Assembly (NCBI RefSeq): GCF_002884445.1
Contig: NZ_KZ614144.1
Coordinates: 1,750,290 to 1,814,289 of the forward strand
Reading direction: 5' to 3'
From: Paenibacillus castaneae
Lineage (GTDB): Bacteria; Bacillota; Bacilli; Paenibacillales; Paenibacillaceae
DNA length: 64,000 bases
The position numbers and the translations under genes are program-made. The notes beneath the pieces were generated by a model. That model saw nothing but the letters and a program-made list of their open reading frames with translations. It ran no database searches and had not been told where the DNA came from. Positions 9,907 to 17,995 of this stretch are shown here, piece after piece (position 1 is the first letter of the stretch; each line of letters starts with the position of its first letter).

Positions 9907-10872
9907 ATGTATAAATACATCGCGAGAAGAATCTTACAATTTATACCTATGCTCTTTTTGGTTTCGATTATTGTTTATGCTTTAGCTTATTTTGCTCCCG
10001 GTGACCCGTTGACTGGAAAGATGATGGATCCTAATATTCCAAAAGATGTATACGAGGAGCGTCGTGAAGCTCTAGGATTGAATGACCCCATATATATGCA
10101 ATATGGAAGATGGTTATCCAGTGTCTCCACCGGTGATTTAGGCATGTCGATGATGTATACGGGCAAATCCGTAGCGGATCTAATTAAAGCTAGAATAATG
10201 AACACCGTATATTTATCTACGTTTGCCTTATTTATTACGATTGTTATCTCATTGCCTTTAGGCATTTATTCTGCCAGAAAGCCGTATTCTTTGCTTGATT
10301 ACAGCACGACCACATTCGCATTTCTAGGCCTTGCGACGCCTAGCTTCTTTGCAGGCTTAATTGCGATTTATGTATTTGCGTTTCAGTTAGGGTGGCTGCC
10401 TTCACAAGGTACGATAACGACGATTGGGTTAACCGGTTTTGATTTATTTATCGATAAGATCAAGCATTTGATTTTGCCTGGATTTACATTAGGGCTGTCG
10501 AGTACGGCTATTTATATGCGTTATATGAGAACGGAAATGTTGGATGTGATGGGAAGCGATTTTATTCGTACGGCTAGAGCGAAAGGGCTTAGCAATAATT
10601 CCGTCCTCTATAAACATACGCTTCGTAATGCGTTGATTCCTATTATTACTCTATTAGGCTTTGAATTTGGTACGCTGCTCAGCGGTGCAGTTATTACGGA
10701 GGCTATATATGTATACCCGGGAATTGGAACCTTGTTCCTTACATCAATCCTGAATCGGGATTATCCGATCATTATGGCCATTAATTTAATTTTGGCTGTA
10801 ACCATTCTAGTTGGAAATTTACTGGCAGATATTTTTTATGCGGTAGCTGACCCGCGTATTCGTTACGATTGA
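9907..10872 (+). CDS. peptide ABC transporter permease, OppB/AppB type
   Basis: A 321-residue inner-membrane permease with six predicted spans. It begins YIARRILQFIPMLFLVSIIVY, the usual first span of the OppB/DppB family, and carries the conserved periplasmic segment APGDPLTG and the EAA loop region (DFIRTARAKGLSNNSVLYKHTLRNALIP) that docks the ATPases. TTGGAGGAGG lies just before the ATG. The stop lies next to the start of the second permease gene. Confidence 0.93.
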   Translation: MYKYIARRILQFIPMLFLVSIIVYALAYFAPGDPLTGKMMDPNIPKDVYEERREALGLNDPIYMQYGRWLSSVSTGDLGMSMMYTGKSVADLIKARIMNTVYLSTFALFITIVISLPLGIYSARKPYSLLDYSTTTFAFLGLATPSFFAGLIAIYVFAFQLGWLPSQGTITTIGLTGFDLFIDKIKHLILPGFTLGLSSTAIYMRYMRTEMLDVMGSDFIRTARAKGLSNNSVLYKHTLRNALIPIITLLGFEFGTLLSGAVITEAIYVYPGIGTLFLTSILNRDYPIIMAINLILAVTILVGNLLADIFYAVADPRIRYD

Positions 10873-10882
10873 GGTGATGAGG

Positions 10883-11788
10883 GTGAAAATAGACGTAACT
10901 GTAAATGTAGAAGGAACAACTCTCCAACCAGAAAGAAGCCTTAGTCCGTCTCAACTCGCGATGCGTCGTTTCTTACGAAATAAATTAGCTTTAGTCGGTC
11001 TTTTTTTGATGGTGATTTTTATTCTAATTGGTATTTTTGCTCCGTTCATTGCGACTCAAGATCCTACTGTATCAAATTTGTCCCAAGTTTATAGTAAGCC
11101 AAGCAGTGAGCATTACCTGGGGACTGATGCTTCAGGACGCGATAATTTTTCTCGACTCGTTTTTGGCACTCGAATTTCATTGACGGTCGGCTTCACAGCT
11201 ATGATATTTACGCTTGTAATTGGACTCGTACTGGGCTCTTTAGCAGGTTATTATGGCGGAAAAGTGGACGCTGTAATAATGAGAGCAACCGATTTAATGC
11301 TTACGATTCCGTTTTTGCTGCTCGTATTGACAATTATAGCTATTTTGCAAAAAGTAAGCATCGGTATTTTTGTAGTCATTATTGCATTTACTACATGGCC
11401 TAATATTACGCGAATATTACGGGGTACTTTTTTGTCATTGCGGGAGAAGGAGTTTATTTTAGGTGCTCGTTCTATCGGTTGTTCTGATTTCAGAATTATT
11501 ACGAAGCATTTCCTGCCTAATGCGATCGGTCCGATTATCGTCAATGCGACATTAACGATGGCAACCATGATTGTTATAGAATCCGCTCTTAGCTTTATCG
11601 GATTCGGCATTCCGGAGCCAACTCCAACATGGGGAAATATGATTGATGAGGCAAGGCAGATTAGGGTACTGACTAAATTCCCTGAAGCTTGGATTCCGCC
11701 AGGTGCTGCAATTTTGTTAACGGTTCTGGCTATTAATTTTATTGGAGATGGATTAAGGGATGCCTTTGATCCTAAAGGCAAACGATAA
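10883..11788 (+). CDS. peptide ABC transporter permease, OppC/AppC type
   Basis: The second permease of the importer. A cytosolic N-terminus (about 35 residues) with MRRFLRNKLALVG leads into the first span, and the EAA loop appears as REKEFILGARSIGCSDFRIITKHFLPNAIGPI. Near the C-terminus is LSFIGFGIPEPTPTWGNMI, typical of OppC/DppC. The frame is open from the GTG at 10874, but the ribosome site GAGGTG (10871-10876) is correctly spaced only for the GTG at 10883, giving 301 residues. Last gene of the operon. No clear terminator is seen before the opposite-strand Spo0E-like gene. Confidence 0.92.
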   Translation: MKIDVTVNVEGTTLQPERSLSPSQLAMRRFLRNKLALVGLFLMVIFILIGIFAPFIATQDPTVSNLSQVYSKPSSEHYLGTDASGRDNFSRLVFGTRISLTVGFTAMIFTLVIGLVLGSLAGYYGGKVDAVIMRATDLMLTIPFLLLVLTIIAILQKVSIGIFVVIIAFTTWPNITRILRGTFLSLREKEFILGARSIGCSDFRIITKHFLPNAIGPIIVNATLTMATMIVIESALSFIGFGIPEPTPTWGNMIDEARQIRVLTKFPEAWIPPGAAILLTVLAINFIGDGLRDAFDPKGKR

Positions 11789-11847
11789 TTTCTAGAAGTA
11801 AATACAAAACATTATCGCGTGAGTGAATATTAATAGGTTAAGATTTT

Positions 11848-12099
11848 TTATATCGCTATTTTTTTGATAGTAGGATTCGGATTCGCAACATTACTATTTT
11901 GGCTTTCCTTATCTATTTGTCTCCAGCTATCGGTATTACACAATTCATACATGGAACATTTTCTATATTCAACCAGTGCCTCATCAAGAGATTGACTAGC
12001 AGCGAGAACAGATGCATCTGTAAATGAACCAACTTTATTAAATGCTAATGTCATTGCATTCCTTAAGACTTCAATTTTTTGTCTGCAAGCGCATATCAT
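11848..12099 (-). CDS. Spo0E-like sporulation phosphatase (aspartyl-phosphate phosphatase family)
   Basis: An 83-residue protein whose N-terminal half fits the Spo0E/YnzD family: KIEVLRNAM, then an S-Q-x-L-D-E core in ASQSLDEALVEYRK. Family members are two-helix hairpins that dephosphorylate Spo0A~P (or related response regulators) and so delay sporulation; the SQxLDxxI/L core carries the catalytic Asp. The tail after residue ~55 is polar and unlike the core. A GGAAGGA site lies about 11 bases before the ATG. It stands alone between the peptide importer operon and a repeat-rich gap. Family assignment is by motif only. Confidence 0.75.
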   Translation of the reverse strand: MICACRQKIEVLRNAMTLAFNKVGSFTDASVLAASQSLDEALVEYRKCSMYELCNTDSWRQIDKESQNSNVANPNPTIKKIAI

Positions 12100-12217
12100 T
12101 TTTTCGTTTTTCCTTCCATATAAACTAATTCTTAGGACTAGCTTACAACAAATATGCTAATTTGGCGATATGTGGAATGTGGAATGAGTAAGAAAAAGCC
12201 TATTGACCTGTTGCAAT

Positions 12218-12360
12218 GCACCCCTAAAGTAGCCATTGGAAATCCCCTAAGGGAAACCGATGATACTTTGGGGGTGTGTTTTTTGAGGAAGAAAAAAAAG
12301 CCTAATGAATCGTATACAAAGGAAATAAGGCAGGAGGCATACGTTACAAGAAAAAGATAA
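12218..12360 (+). mobile_element. possible remnant of the left end of an IS3-family element
   Basis: The inverted-repeat text (GCACCCCTAAAGTA...TACTTTGGGGGTGTG, then TTTTTT) followed by a frame reading SYTKEIRQEA is the pattern of an IS150/IS3-type left end plus the start of orfA. The frame stops at 12360 and no orfB or right end is found, so only a stub could remain. It may equally be a strong terminator followed by a chance match. Confidence 0.35.
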
Positions 12361-12458
12361 GATAAGAAAGAATATGATGAATAATTCATTATTGAGCTAA
12401 CGAAGGATAATAGTTGATTTACACACAAAATGAGCAGGCAGCATTGGACCAAAGAAGC

Positions 12459-12500
12459 AAATAGCCGAACAGGTGTAAAAAACCTGCTCGGCTATTTTTT
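12459..12500 (+). terminator. terminator upstream of niaP
   Basis: AATAGCCGAACAGGT pairs with ACCTGCTCGGCTATT around a 7-base loop, followed by a T-run. It would insulate niaP from upstream transcription. Confidence 0.8.
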
Positions 12501-12634
12501 ATAAAAAAGTTTTATTCGGATAGTAGAAATGAATAAAAGTATAGCTGTGATGGATCAGCCCTTTTTAAGTCATACTGATAGTGTGTAATAATGAATAAGT
12601 GAAATGAGTAAATAGTGGAAAAGGGGTTCTACAC

Positions 12635-13849
12635 ATGAGTCAGACAACTCTGCTGCGTGACAGGAAGCAACGCAAATTATTGTTTAGTGCCGGACTTAGC
12701 TGGCTGTTCGATGCGATGGATGTAGGAATACTTTCATTTATTGTTGCGGCTTTAAGCGTAGAATGGGGGCTTGGAGCGCAGCAGATCGGAATGCTGACAG
12801 CTATTAATTCAATCGGTATGGCTGTGGGGGCGGCTGTAGCGGGCTCGCTTGCGGACCGCTATGGACGCAAGTCCATACTGCTGTGGACGTTGCTTATATT
12901 TTCCGTTGCCAGCGGTTTATCCGCGCTTGCAACGAGCTTTATCGTATTATGCCTGCTCCGATTTATAACAGGCTTTGGTCTAGGAGGCGAGCTTCCCGTA
13001 GCCTCAACGCTTGTGAGCGAATCTGTTCCGGCGAAAGATCGAGGTCGCGCTATTGTGCTGCTGGAGAGCTTCTGGGCAGGCGGCTGGATATTGGCAGCGC
13101 TGATCTCTTACTTCATCATACCTGCTTATGGCTGGAGAATGGCTTTCGTAATTGGCGCACTTCCTGTGTTTTATGCTGTTTATCTTAGAAGATCGATTCA
13201 AGATTCACCTCGATTTGTGGCCCAGCAGCATATTAAGCTGTCGTTAAAGGAAAGATTGGCATCGATCTGGTCGGTCAAGAACCGTCGTTCTACGATTGCG
13301 CTTTGGATTTTATGGTTCACAGTCGTATTTTCTTATTATGGCATGTTTCTATGGCTTCCAACGGTTATGGTCATGAAGGGGTATGATCTTGTCAGAAGCT
13401 TTCAGTACGTATTGATCATTACCCTGGCACAGCTTCCCGGTTACTTTACCGCTGCTTATTTTATTGAGAAATTCGGACGGAAATTTGTGCTTGTTACCTA
13501 TTTATTGCTAACTGCATGCAGCGCCATCTGGTTTAGCAATGCCGATTCGGCAGGAATGCTTATTGCGGCTGGCATGAGCTTGTCCTTTTTCAATTTGGGA
13601 GCCTGGGGGGCCATGTATGCCTATACGCCAGAGCTGTACCCGACTGCTGTTCGAGCTACCGGAGTAGGCTTTGCGGCTTCATTCGGTCGCGTAGGCGGTG
13701 TTATCGGACCTTATTTAGTTGGCATGCTTGTAGCGAAGGGGGCATCTATTGCAGCGGTGTTTGTCGTATTTTTCGTTGCGATTGTTATCGGAGCATTTAC
13801 TGTACTGTTTGTTGGGAAAGAAACAAAGGGGATTGATCCGGATCTATAA
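12635..13849 (+). CDS. niaP: NiaP-type niacin transporter (MFS)
   Basis: A 404-residue major facilitator with 12 predicted spans. Text such as GLSWLFDAMDVGILSFIVAAL, GLGGELPVASTLVSE, RIVLLESFWAGGW-type segments and FSYYGMFLWLPTVM follows B. subtilis NiaP (YceI) closely along the whole length. NiaP imports nicotinate/nicotinamide for NAD synthesis. The MFS loop 2-3 motif is present as GSLADRYGRKS. An AAAGGGG site lies about 10 bases before the ATG. It is monocistronic between terminators. I see no clear NiaR operator in the 100 bases upstream. Confidence 0.88.
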   Translation: MSQTTLLRDRKQRKLLFSAGLSWLFDAMDVGILSFIVAALSVEWGLGAQQIGMLTAINSIGMAVGAAVAGSLADRYGRKSILLWTLLIFSVASGLSALATSFIVLCLLRFITGFGLGGELPVASTLVSESVPAKDRGRAIVLLESFWAGGWILAALISYFIIPAYGWRMAFVIGALPVFYAVYLRRSIQDSPRFVAQQHIKLSLKERLASIWSVKNRRSTIALWILWFTVVFSYYGMFLWLPTVMVMKGYDLVRSFQYVLIITLAQLPGYFTAAYFIEKFGRKFVLVTYLLLTACSAIWFSNADSAGMLIAAGMSLSFFNLGAWGAMYAYTPELYPTAVRATGVGFAASFGRVGGVIGPYLVGMLVAKGASIAAVFVVFFVAIVIGAFTVLFVGKETKGIDPDL

Positions 13850-13851
13850 AA

Positions 13852-13918
13852 GACCCGAAAGATATACACTTCACGATTGTCATGGAGCGTCATTCTTTCG
13901 GGTCCAGCTTCTTTTTTT
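13852..13918. terminator. bidirectional terminator between niaP and yhbH
   Basis: GACCCGAAAGA (13852-13862) pairs with TCTTTCGGGTC (13894-13904). A T-rich tail follows on the plus strand, and the structure also lies just beyond the end of yhbH. Confidence 0.75.
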
Positions 13919-13933
13919 ACCAGCAGGGTGAAG

Positions 13934-15088
13934 TTATGAGCTGACTGTTTTTTTGGAGAAAAAGGTTTTCAGCGCCTTATAAACCTCGCCTTTCTCCTTA
14001 ATAATGGAATACATAAATTTCTTATGGTTGATATGCTTATATGCTGACATTAGTGTACTGCTCCTGTTGTACTGATTAACCTCGCCATAGCCGAATATAT
14101 TGCTACGCTCCATTAATTGATTAATGAGCTTCACGCATCTCTCATTGTCAGATGTGAGGTTGTCGCCATCGGAGAAATGGAAGGGGTATATATTCCAATT
14201 GGCTGTAGGATAACGGCTGTCAATAATGTCTATAGCCTTCTGGTATGCGGAGGAGCATATCGTACCGCCGCTTTCGCCGCGATTGAAAAACTCCTCTTCT
14301 GTAACTTCCTTGGCTTCCGTGTGATGGGCGATAAAGACGATTTCCACATGCTCATACTTCCGGCGCAGGAAGCGGGTCATCCAGAAAAAGAAGCTTCGCG
14401 CGCAATATTTCTCGAATGAGCCCATGCTGCCAGACGTGTCCATGAGCGCGAGTATGACGGCATTCGATTGCGGCTTTACGATTTCATTCCAGGTTTTATA
14501 ACGAAGATCGTCAGGTGAGATGCCGCCGATGCCGGATTTCCCAGCGTTTGCGTTGCGCCTAAGATTCTCGATTAAGGTTCGTTTTTTATCAATATTAGAC
14601 ATAATGCCTTTTTTGCGTATATCCTGAAAAACAATTTCAGTCGTTTGCAGCTGATCTTTCTGCTTCTGTTCCAAATTAGGCAGCTCGAGCTCATCAAACA
14701 GCATATCCTCCAGCTGGTCAATGCTGATCTCCGTATCAATGACATCTTCTCCCGGTTGGTCTCCAGCATCCTGACCTTTGCCGGGCCCCTTAGCGGCTTG
14801 CGGATCAACTCCCAACACATCGCCTACCTGCGAATCTCCATCTCCTTGTCCGACATGCTGCTTCTTGTTGTAGTTGTATATAAAGTGAGTTTCGTCGAGA
14901 CTTTTAATGGGTACCTTGATCGTACGCTTGCCGTCAGACAAGATGATGCTTTCGTCGGAAACCAGATCGGGAAGGTTTTGCTTAATGGCTTCTTGTACCT
15001 TCTCCTGATGCCGCGCTTGATCCTCATAGCCTTTGCGGTGGAGTGACCAATCCTCGCGGGATACAATAAACAGCGGCTTTGACTCCAT
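13934..15088 (-). CDS. yhbH: sporulation protein YhbH (UPF0229)
   Basis: A 384-residue protein of the YhbH/YeaH family, which carries a C-terminal VWA-like fold ([25 protein letters not shown] with the DxSxS metal site). Visible family text includes [12 protein letters not shown] at the N-terminus and [10 protein letters not shown] near the C-terminus. In Bacillus YhbH is needed for normal sporulation and is made in the mother cell; its E. coli homologue YeaH works with the kinase YeaG (PrkA). No prkA is present in this window. The start is set at the ATG at 15088, since GAGGTG lies 6 bases before it; an in-frame GTG at 15097 overlaps that ribosome site. Confidence 0.92.
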   Translation of the reverse strand: MESKPLFIVSREDWSLHRKGYEDQARHQEKVQEAIKQNLPDLVSDESIILSDGKRTIKVPIKSLDETHFIYNYNKKQHVGQGDGDSQVGDVLGVDPQAAKGPGKGQDAGDQPGEDVIDTEISIDQLEDMLFDELELPNLEQKQKDQLQTTEIVFQDIRKKGIMSNIDKKRTLIENLRRNANAGKSGIGGISPDDLRYKTWNEIVKPQSNAVILALMDTSGSMGSFEKYCARSFFFWMTRFLRRKYEHVEIVFIAHHTEAKEVTEEEFFNRGESGGTICSSAYQKAIDIIDSRYPTANWNIYPFHFSDGDNLTSDNERCVKLINQLMERSNIFGYGEVNQYNRSSTLMSAYKHINHKKFMYSIIKEKGEVYKALKTFFSKKTVSS

Positions 15089-15310
15089 TACCCTCACCTC
15101 ATTTCGAATAAGTTACTACTGCAGCATGCAAGAAACGAAAACCATACCTTTTCGCTTTTTCTTGTCTGTTACTCAATATATTCAAGTGCCGAGCGGTTAT
15201 GTGAAGGAAAATAAGTCCATTTCTATCAATCTAGCTTATGGCTTAATGATTATTCCTCCTAAGCGGACATTGTGCTCAAAGGATTGTTTGATGTTTTAAA
15301 TATATAGGAG

Positions 15311-15360
15311 AAATGCCTCTGCTATACGCTGTAGATCAGCATAGGCGGAGGCATTTTCTT
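15311..15360. terminator. terminator of the MFS gene (bidirectional hairpin)
   Basis: AAATGCCTC (15311-15319) pairs with GAGGCATTT (15348-15356), with further inner pairing (GCTATaCGCTG/CAGCaTAGGC). It lies just past the stop of the minus-strand MFS gene. Confidence 0.7.
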
Positions 15361-15367
15361 AATTTGC

Positions 15368-16612
15368 TTATAAAATGGCGTTTTGCTTCTTGAGCATACG
15401 GTATAGGATGATAGAGGTGAAGGAGCAGAGCAGGGCACATGCGCCAATGAACAAATATCCACCCTGCAAGCCGGCGATTAGTCCGGCTTCTTCGAGCTCG
15501 CCATATGCGAACAGGTGCTTTGTCCATTCCGTGATGAAGCCTATAGCTAGGTTGCCTATTACGCTGGCAATGCCCATCAAGGTTACTGTAAACGTAATGG
15601 CTGTGTCGACGCTGTTAGGATATCGTTTAGCCAGCAGAGCCATAACAGTAGGATAGATCGGTGCGATGCCGACACCTGCGAGAGCAAATAGAAACGCACC
15701 GGGCTCGCCAACTATAATAGCAGTAATCGAGCATACGCCGGAAAATGCGGACAATAGAATGAGCGACATCGTATAGCCGATTTTATCTGTCACAGGCCCC
15801 AGTACAAGCCGCGCAATCATGAAGCAGAAGAAGAAGGCGGAGAGCATTTTGGATGAAGAATCGACGCTCCAGCCGTATGCTTTTTCCAGGAAATTAACGA
15901 GCCAGCCGCCGACAGCAAGCTCCGAGACAACTCCGAAGGAGAGCACCAGGACGATTAGCCAAGCAATAGGCTCTCTCGTATATTCCTTTATCGAGATCCG
16001 ATCCTCCTGCTTCGCTCCATCATTCGAGTATCGTGCCATCAGTGCAGGTATCATTGGCAAAATAGATAAAGCGAGCATCAGCATATACATACCGCGCCAG
16101 CCGAGGGCAGAACCAAATACATTTATGCCCATTAGCGAAGAGGCGATCATGGGAGCAAACATAGAGCTAAGACCATAGAAAAAATGAGCAAGGTTCATCA
16201 TGGTGCCCGTGTTTTTGATGAAAATGCGGGCTGCTAATATCGCGAGCCCAATTTCTAGTACCCCATTACCGATATACATGAGAAAGTAAGCGGCAGATAG
16301 GGATGTGTAATTGGCAGCGTAATAGATACAAACGCCTGAGACCGCCATGGAGCCGAATGCAAGCGATGTCGTTAGCTTCATCCCTCCACGGCGGGCAAGC
16401 CAGCCAGTAAAGCTGCATGCAATAAGATAGCCAAGGGAGTTGAAGGCAAGAAGGATACCGACCTGCAGCTCATCGAGCTTTAATTCTGCCTGCATTCTGG
16501 GAAGTGCTGGCCCTTTAATATTTTCGGAAAAGCCGAAGATGAGAAAACCGCCGAACACGACGATGAGAAGCAGAATGTAATTTTTGGATAAACGGACGGT
16601 TAAGCGTGACAA
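15368..16612 (-). CDS. MFS transporter, substrate unknown
   Basis: A 414-residue major facilitator with about 12 predicted spans. The N-terminal text NYILLLIVVFGGFLIFGFSENIKGPALPRMQ and the GWLARRGG loop resemble the FucP/YfkF-like branch. The central loop (YSNDGAKQEDRISIKEYT) splits the two halves. It is divergent from sbcDC with about 200 bases between. I cannot assign a substrate. It ends at a strong hairpin. The start is the first ATG, with GGAGGTCAAC just upstream on the coding strand. Confidence 0.85.
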   Translation of the reverse strand: MSRLTVRLSKNYILLLIVVFGGFLIFGFSENIKGPALPRMQAELKLDELQVGILLAFNSLGYLIACSFTGWLARRGGMKLTTSLAFGSMAVSGVCIYYAANYTSLSAAYFLMYIGNGVLEIGLAILAARIFIKNTGTMMNLAHFFYGLSSMFAPMIASSLMGINVFGSALGWRGMYMLMLALSILPMIPALMARYSNDGAKQEDRISIKEYTREPIAWLIVLVLSFGVVSELAVGGWLVNFLEKAYGWSVDSSSKMLSAFFFCFMIARLVLGPVTDKIGYTMSLILLSAFSGVCSITAIIVGEPGAFLFALAGVGIAPIYPTVMALLAKRYPNSVDTAITFTVTLMGIASVIGNLAIGFITEWTKHLFAYGELEEAGLIAGLQGGYLFIGACALLCSFTSIILYRMLKKQNAIL

Positions 16613-16819
16613 GTTTGTTGACCTCCAACGTTGTAATTATAATAGTATTAATGAGTAATAGCATGAGAATCGTCCTTTACTTTATCTTGTAATGGTCATT
16701 TGCGCAATAACAATATACAGCCGATTATTGGTGCGCTATGCGATGCGCTGAAACGAATGGTAATATAAATGATAGAATGGTAGAAATGAAGAAATGCAAA
16801 GAAAGGATGTTAGCAACGA

Positions 16820-17995
16820 ATGAAATTATTTCATACTGCGGACTGGCATCTAGGCAAGCTTGTGCAAGGCGTATATATGACGGAAGATCAGCGGTACGTG
16901 CTGGAGCAGCTTCTGCAAGCAGTAGAAGCAGAAAGGCCGGATGCGGTAATTATTGCAGGCGATCTCTATGATCGTGCAGTGCCGCCGACCGAAGCGGTTG
17001 AATTGTTGGATGAGATATTGAAACGGATCGTTATTGATTTGAATACGCCAGTGCTTGCCATTTCAGGCAACCATGATAGTCCTGATCGCATCAATTTCGG
17101 TTCGAAGCTAATGGAAAACCGCGGTCTCTATATCGTGGGGCAATGGAAGGATGAGCCTAAGCCTGTCATACTCCGTGATGCACACGGCGAGGTTCATTTT
17201 CATCTCGTGCCCTACGCTGATCCCGCGATGGTTCGACATATCCTCCAAGATGAATCGATACGCACTCATGATGATGCCATGCGAGCTATTACCTCGAAGC
17301 TGGAAACTATAATGGACCCTGCCGCTAGGCATATTTTTGTTGGGCATGCCTTTGTTACGGCAACCGGAGAGCCTGAGCTTAACACTAGCGATTCCGAGCG
17401 GCCATTATCAATTGGGGGAGCCGAGCATGTCAGCGCAGCTCATTTCGAGCGTTTTCATTATACTGCGCTTGGTCATCTGCATCAGGCTCATTTTGTTCGG
17501 AACAACACGATAAGGTATGCGGGTTCACCATTGAAATATTCCATTTCAGAGGAAACCCATGCAAAGGGTTACTTGGTCATTGAGCTCGATGAAGCGGGTG
17601 AGGCTCGTATTGAGAAGCGCGAGCTGCTGCCGCTGCACGATATGAGGCGAGTGGCTGCTCACATAGAAGAAATAGAGAAGCACGCCGTAAACGATGATTA
17701 TGTATTTGTCACGCTGCTTAATGATAATCCAGTATTATTTCCGATGGAAAAGGTGCGTGCGGTTTATCCGAATGCACTTAATGTGGAGCGCAGGCCGTTG
17801 CTCCTGAACAGCAGCAACGGGGCTGATAGCACAGGGGAAATTAGCGGCAATACGGGAAGGCGAGAGGCCGATCCGATAGAGCTGTTCGCAGCATTCTATC
17901 AAGAGGTTAAAGGGCAGCAGCTGTCCGAAGCCAAAAAACAGCTGTTCGCCGATACGTATGCAGAGCTGCTGCGTGAGGAAGGGGGAGCCGTATGA
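16820..17995 (+). CDS. sbcD: SbcD, exonuclease subunit of SbcCD
   Basis: A 391-residue Mre11-type nuclease. The phosphodiesterase motifs are in order: HTADWHLGK (residues 5-13), GDLYDRA, GNHDSPDR, GHAFVT and LGHLHQAH, which bind the two Mn ions. With SbcC it opens hairpins and protein-blocked DNA ends. The C-terminal ~80 residues are the capping and SbcC-contact region. AAAGGATG lies upstream of the ATG. It overlaps sbcC by 4 bases (ATGA), so the two subunits are translationally coupled. Confidence 0.95.
   Translation: MKLFHTADWHLGKLVQGVYMTEDQRYVLEQLLQAVEAERPDAVIIAGDLYDRAVPPTEAVELLDEILKRIVIDLNTPVLAISGNHDSPDRINFGSKLMENRGLYIVGQWKDEPKPVILRDAHGEVHFHLVPYADPAMVRHILQDESIRTHDDAMRAITSKLETIMDPAARHIFVGHAFVTATGEPELNTSDSERPLSIGGAEHVSAAHFERFHYTALGHLHQAHFVRNNTIRYAGSPLKYSISEETHAKGYLVIELDEAGEARIEKRELLPLHDMRRVAAHIEEIEKHAVNDDYVFVTLLNDNPVLFPMEKVRAVYPNALNVERRPLLLNSSNGADSTGEISGNTGRREADPIELFAAFYQEVKGQQLSEAKKQLFADTYAELLREEGGAV

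Larger units (their letters stand above)
12100..12634. other. 535-base gap with two hairpins and a possible IS remnant
   Basis: The gap between the Spo0E-like gene and niaP holds a 28-base imperfect inverted repeat with T-run (12218-12284), a short open frame reading through it (12154-12360) that I do not regard as a gene, and a clean terminator (12459-12500). The part from 12285 to 12360 translates as KKKKPNESYTKEIRQEA, which resembles the first residues of IS3-family OrfA transposases. Confidence 0.5.

Noticed and set aside
11251..11781. 176-codon minus-strand frame inside the second peptide permease gene
   Set aside because: The plus-strand frame encodes clear OppC-type text; the antisense frame shows no family pattern.
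12154..12360. 68-codon open frame as a gene
   Set aside because: It reads through a hairpin and T-run, has no good ribosome site, and only its end resembles a transposase start.
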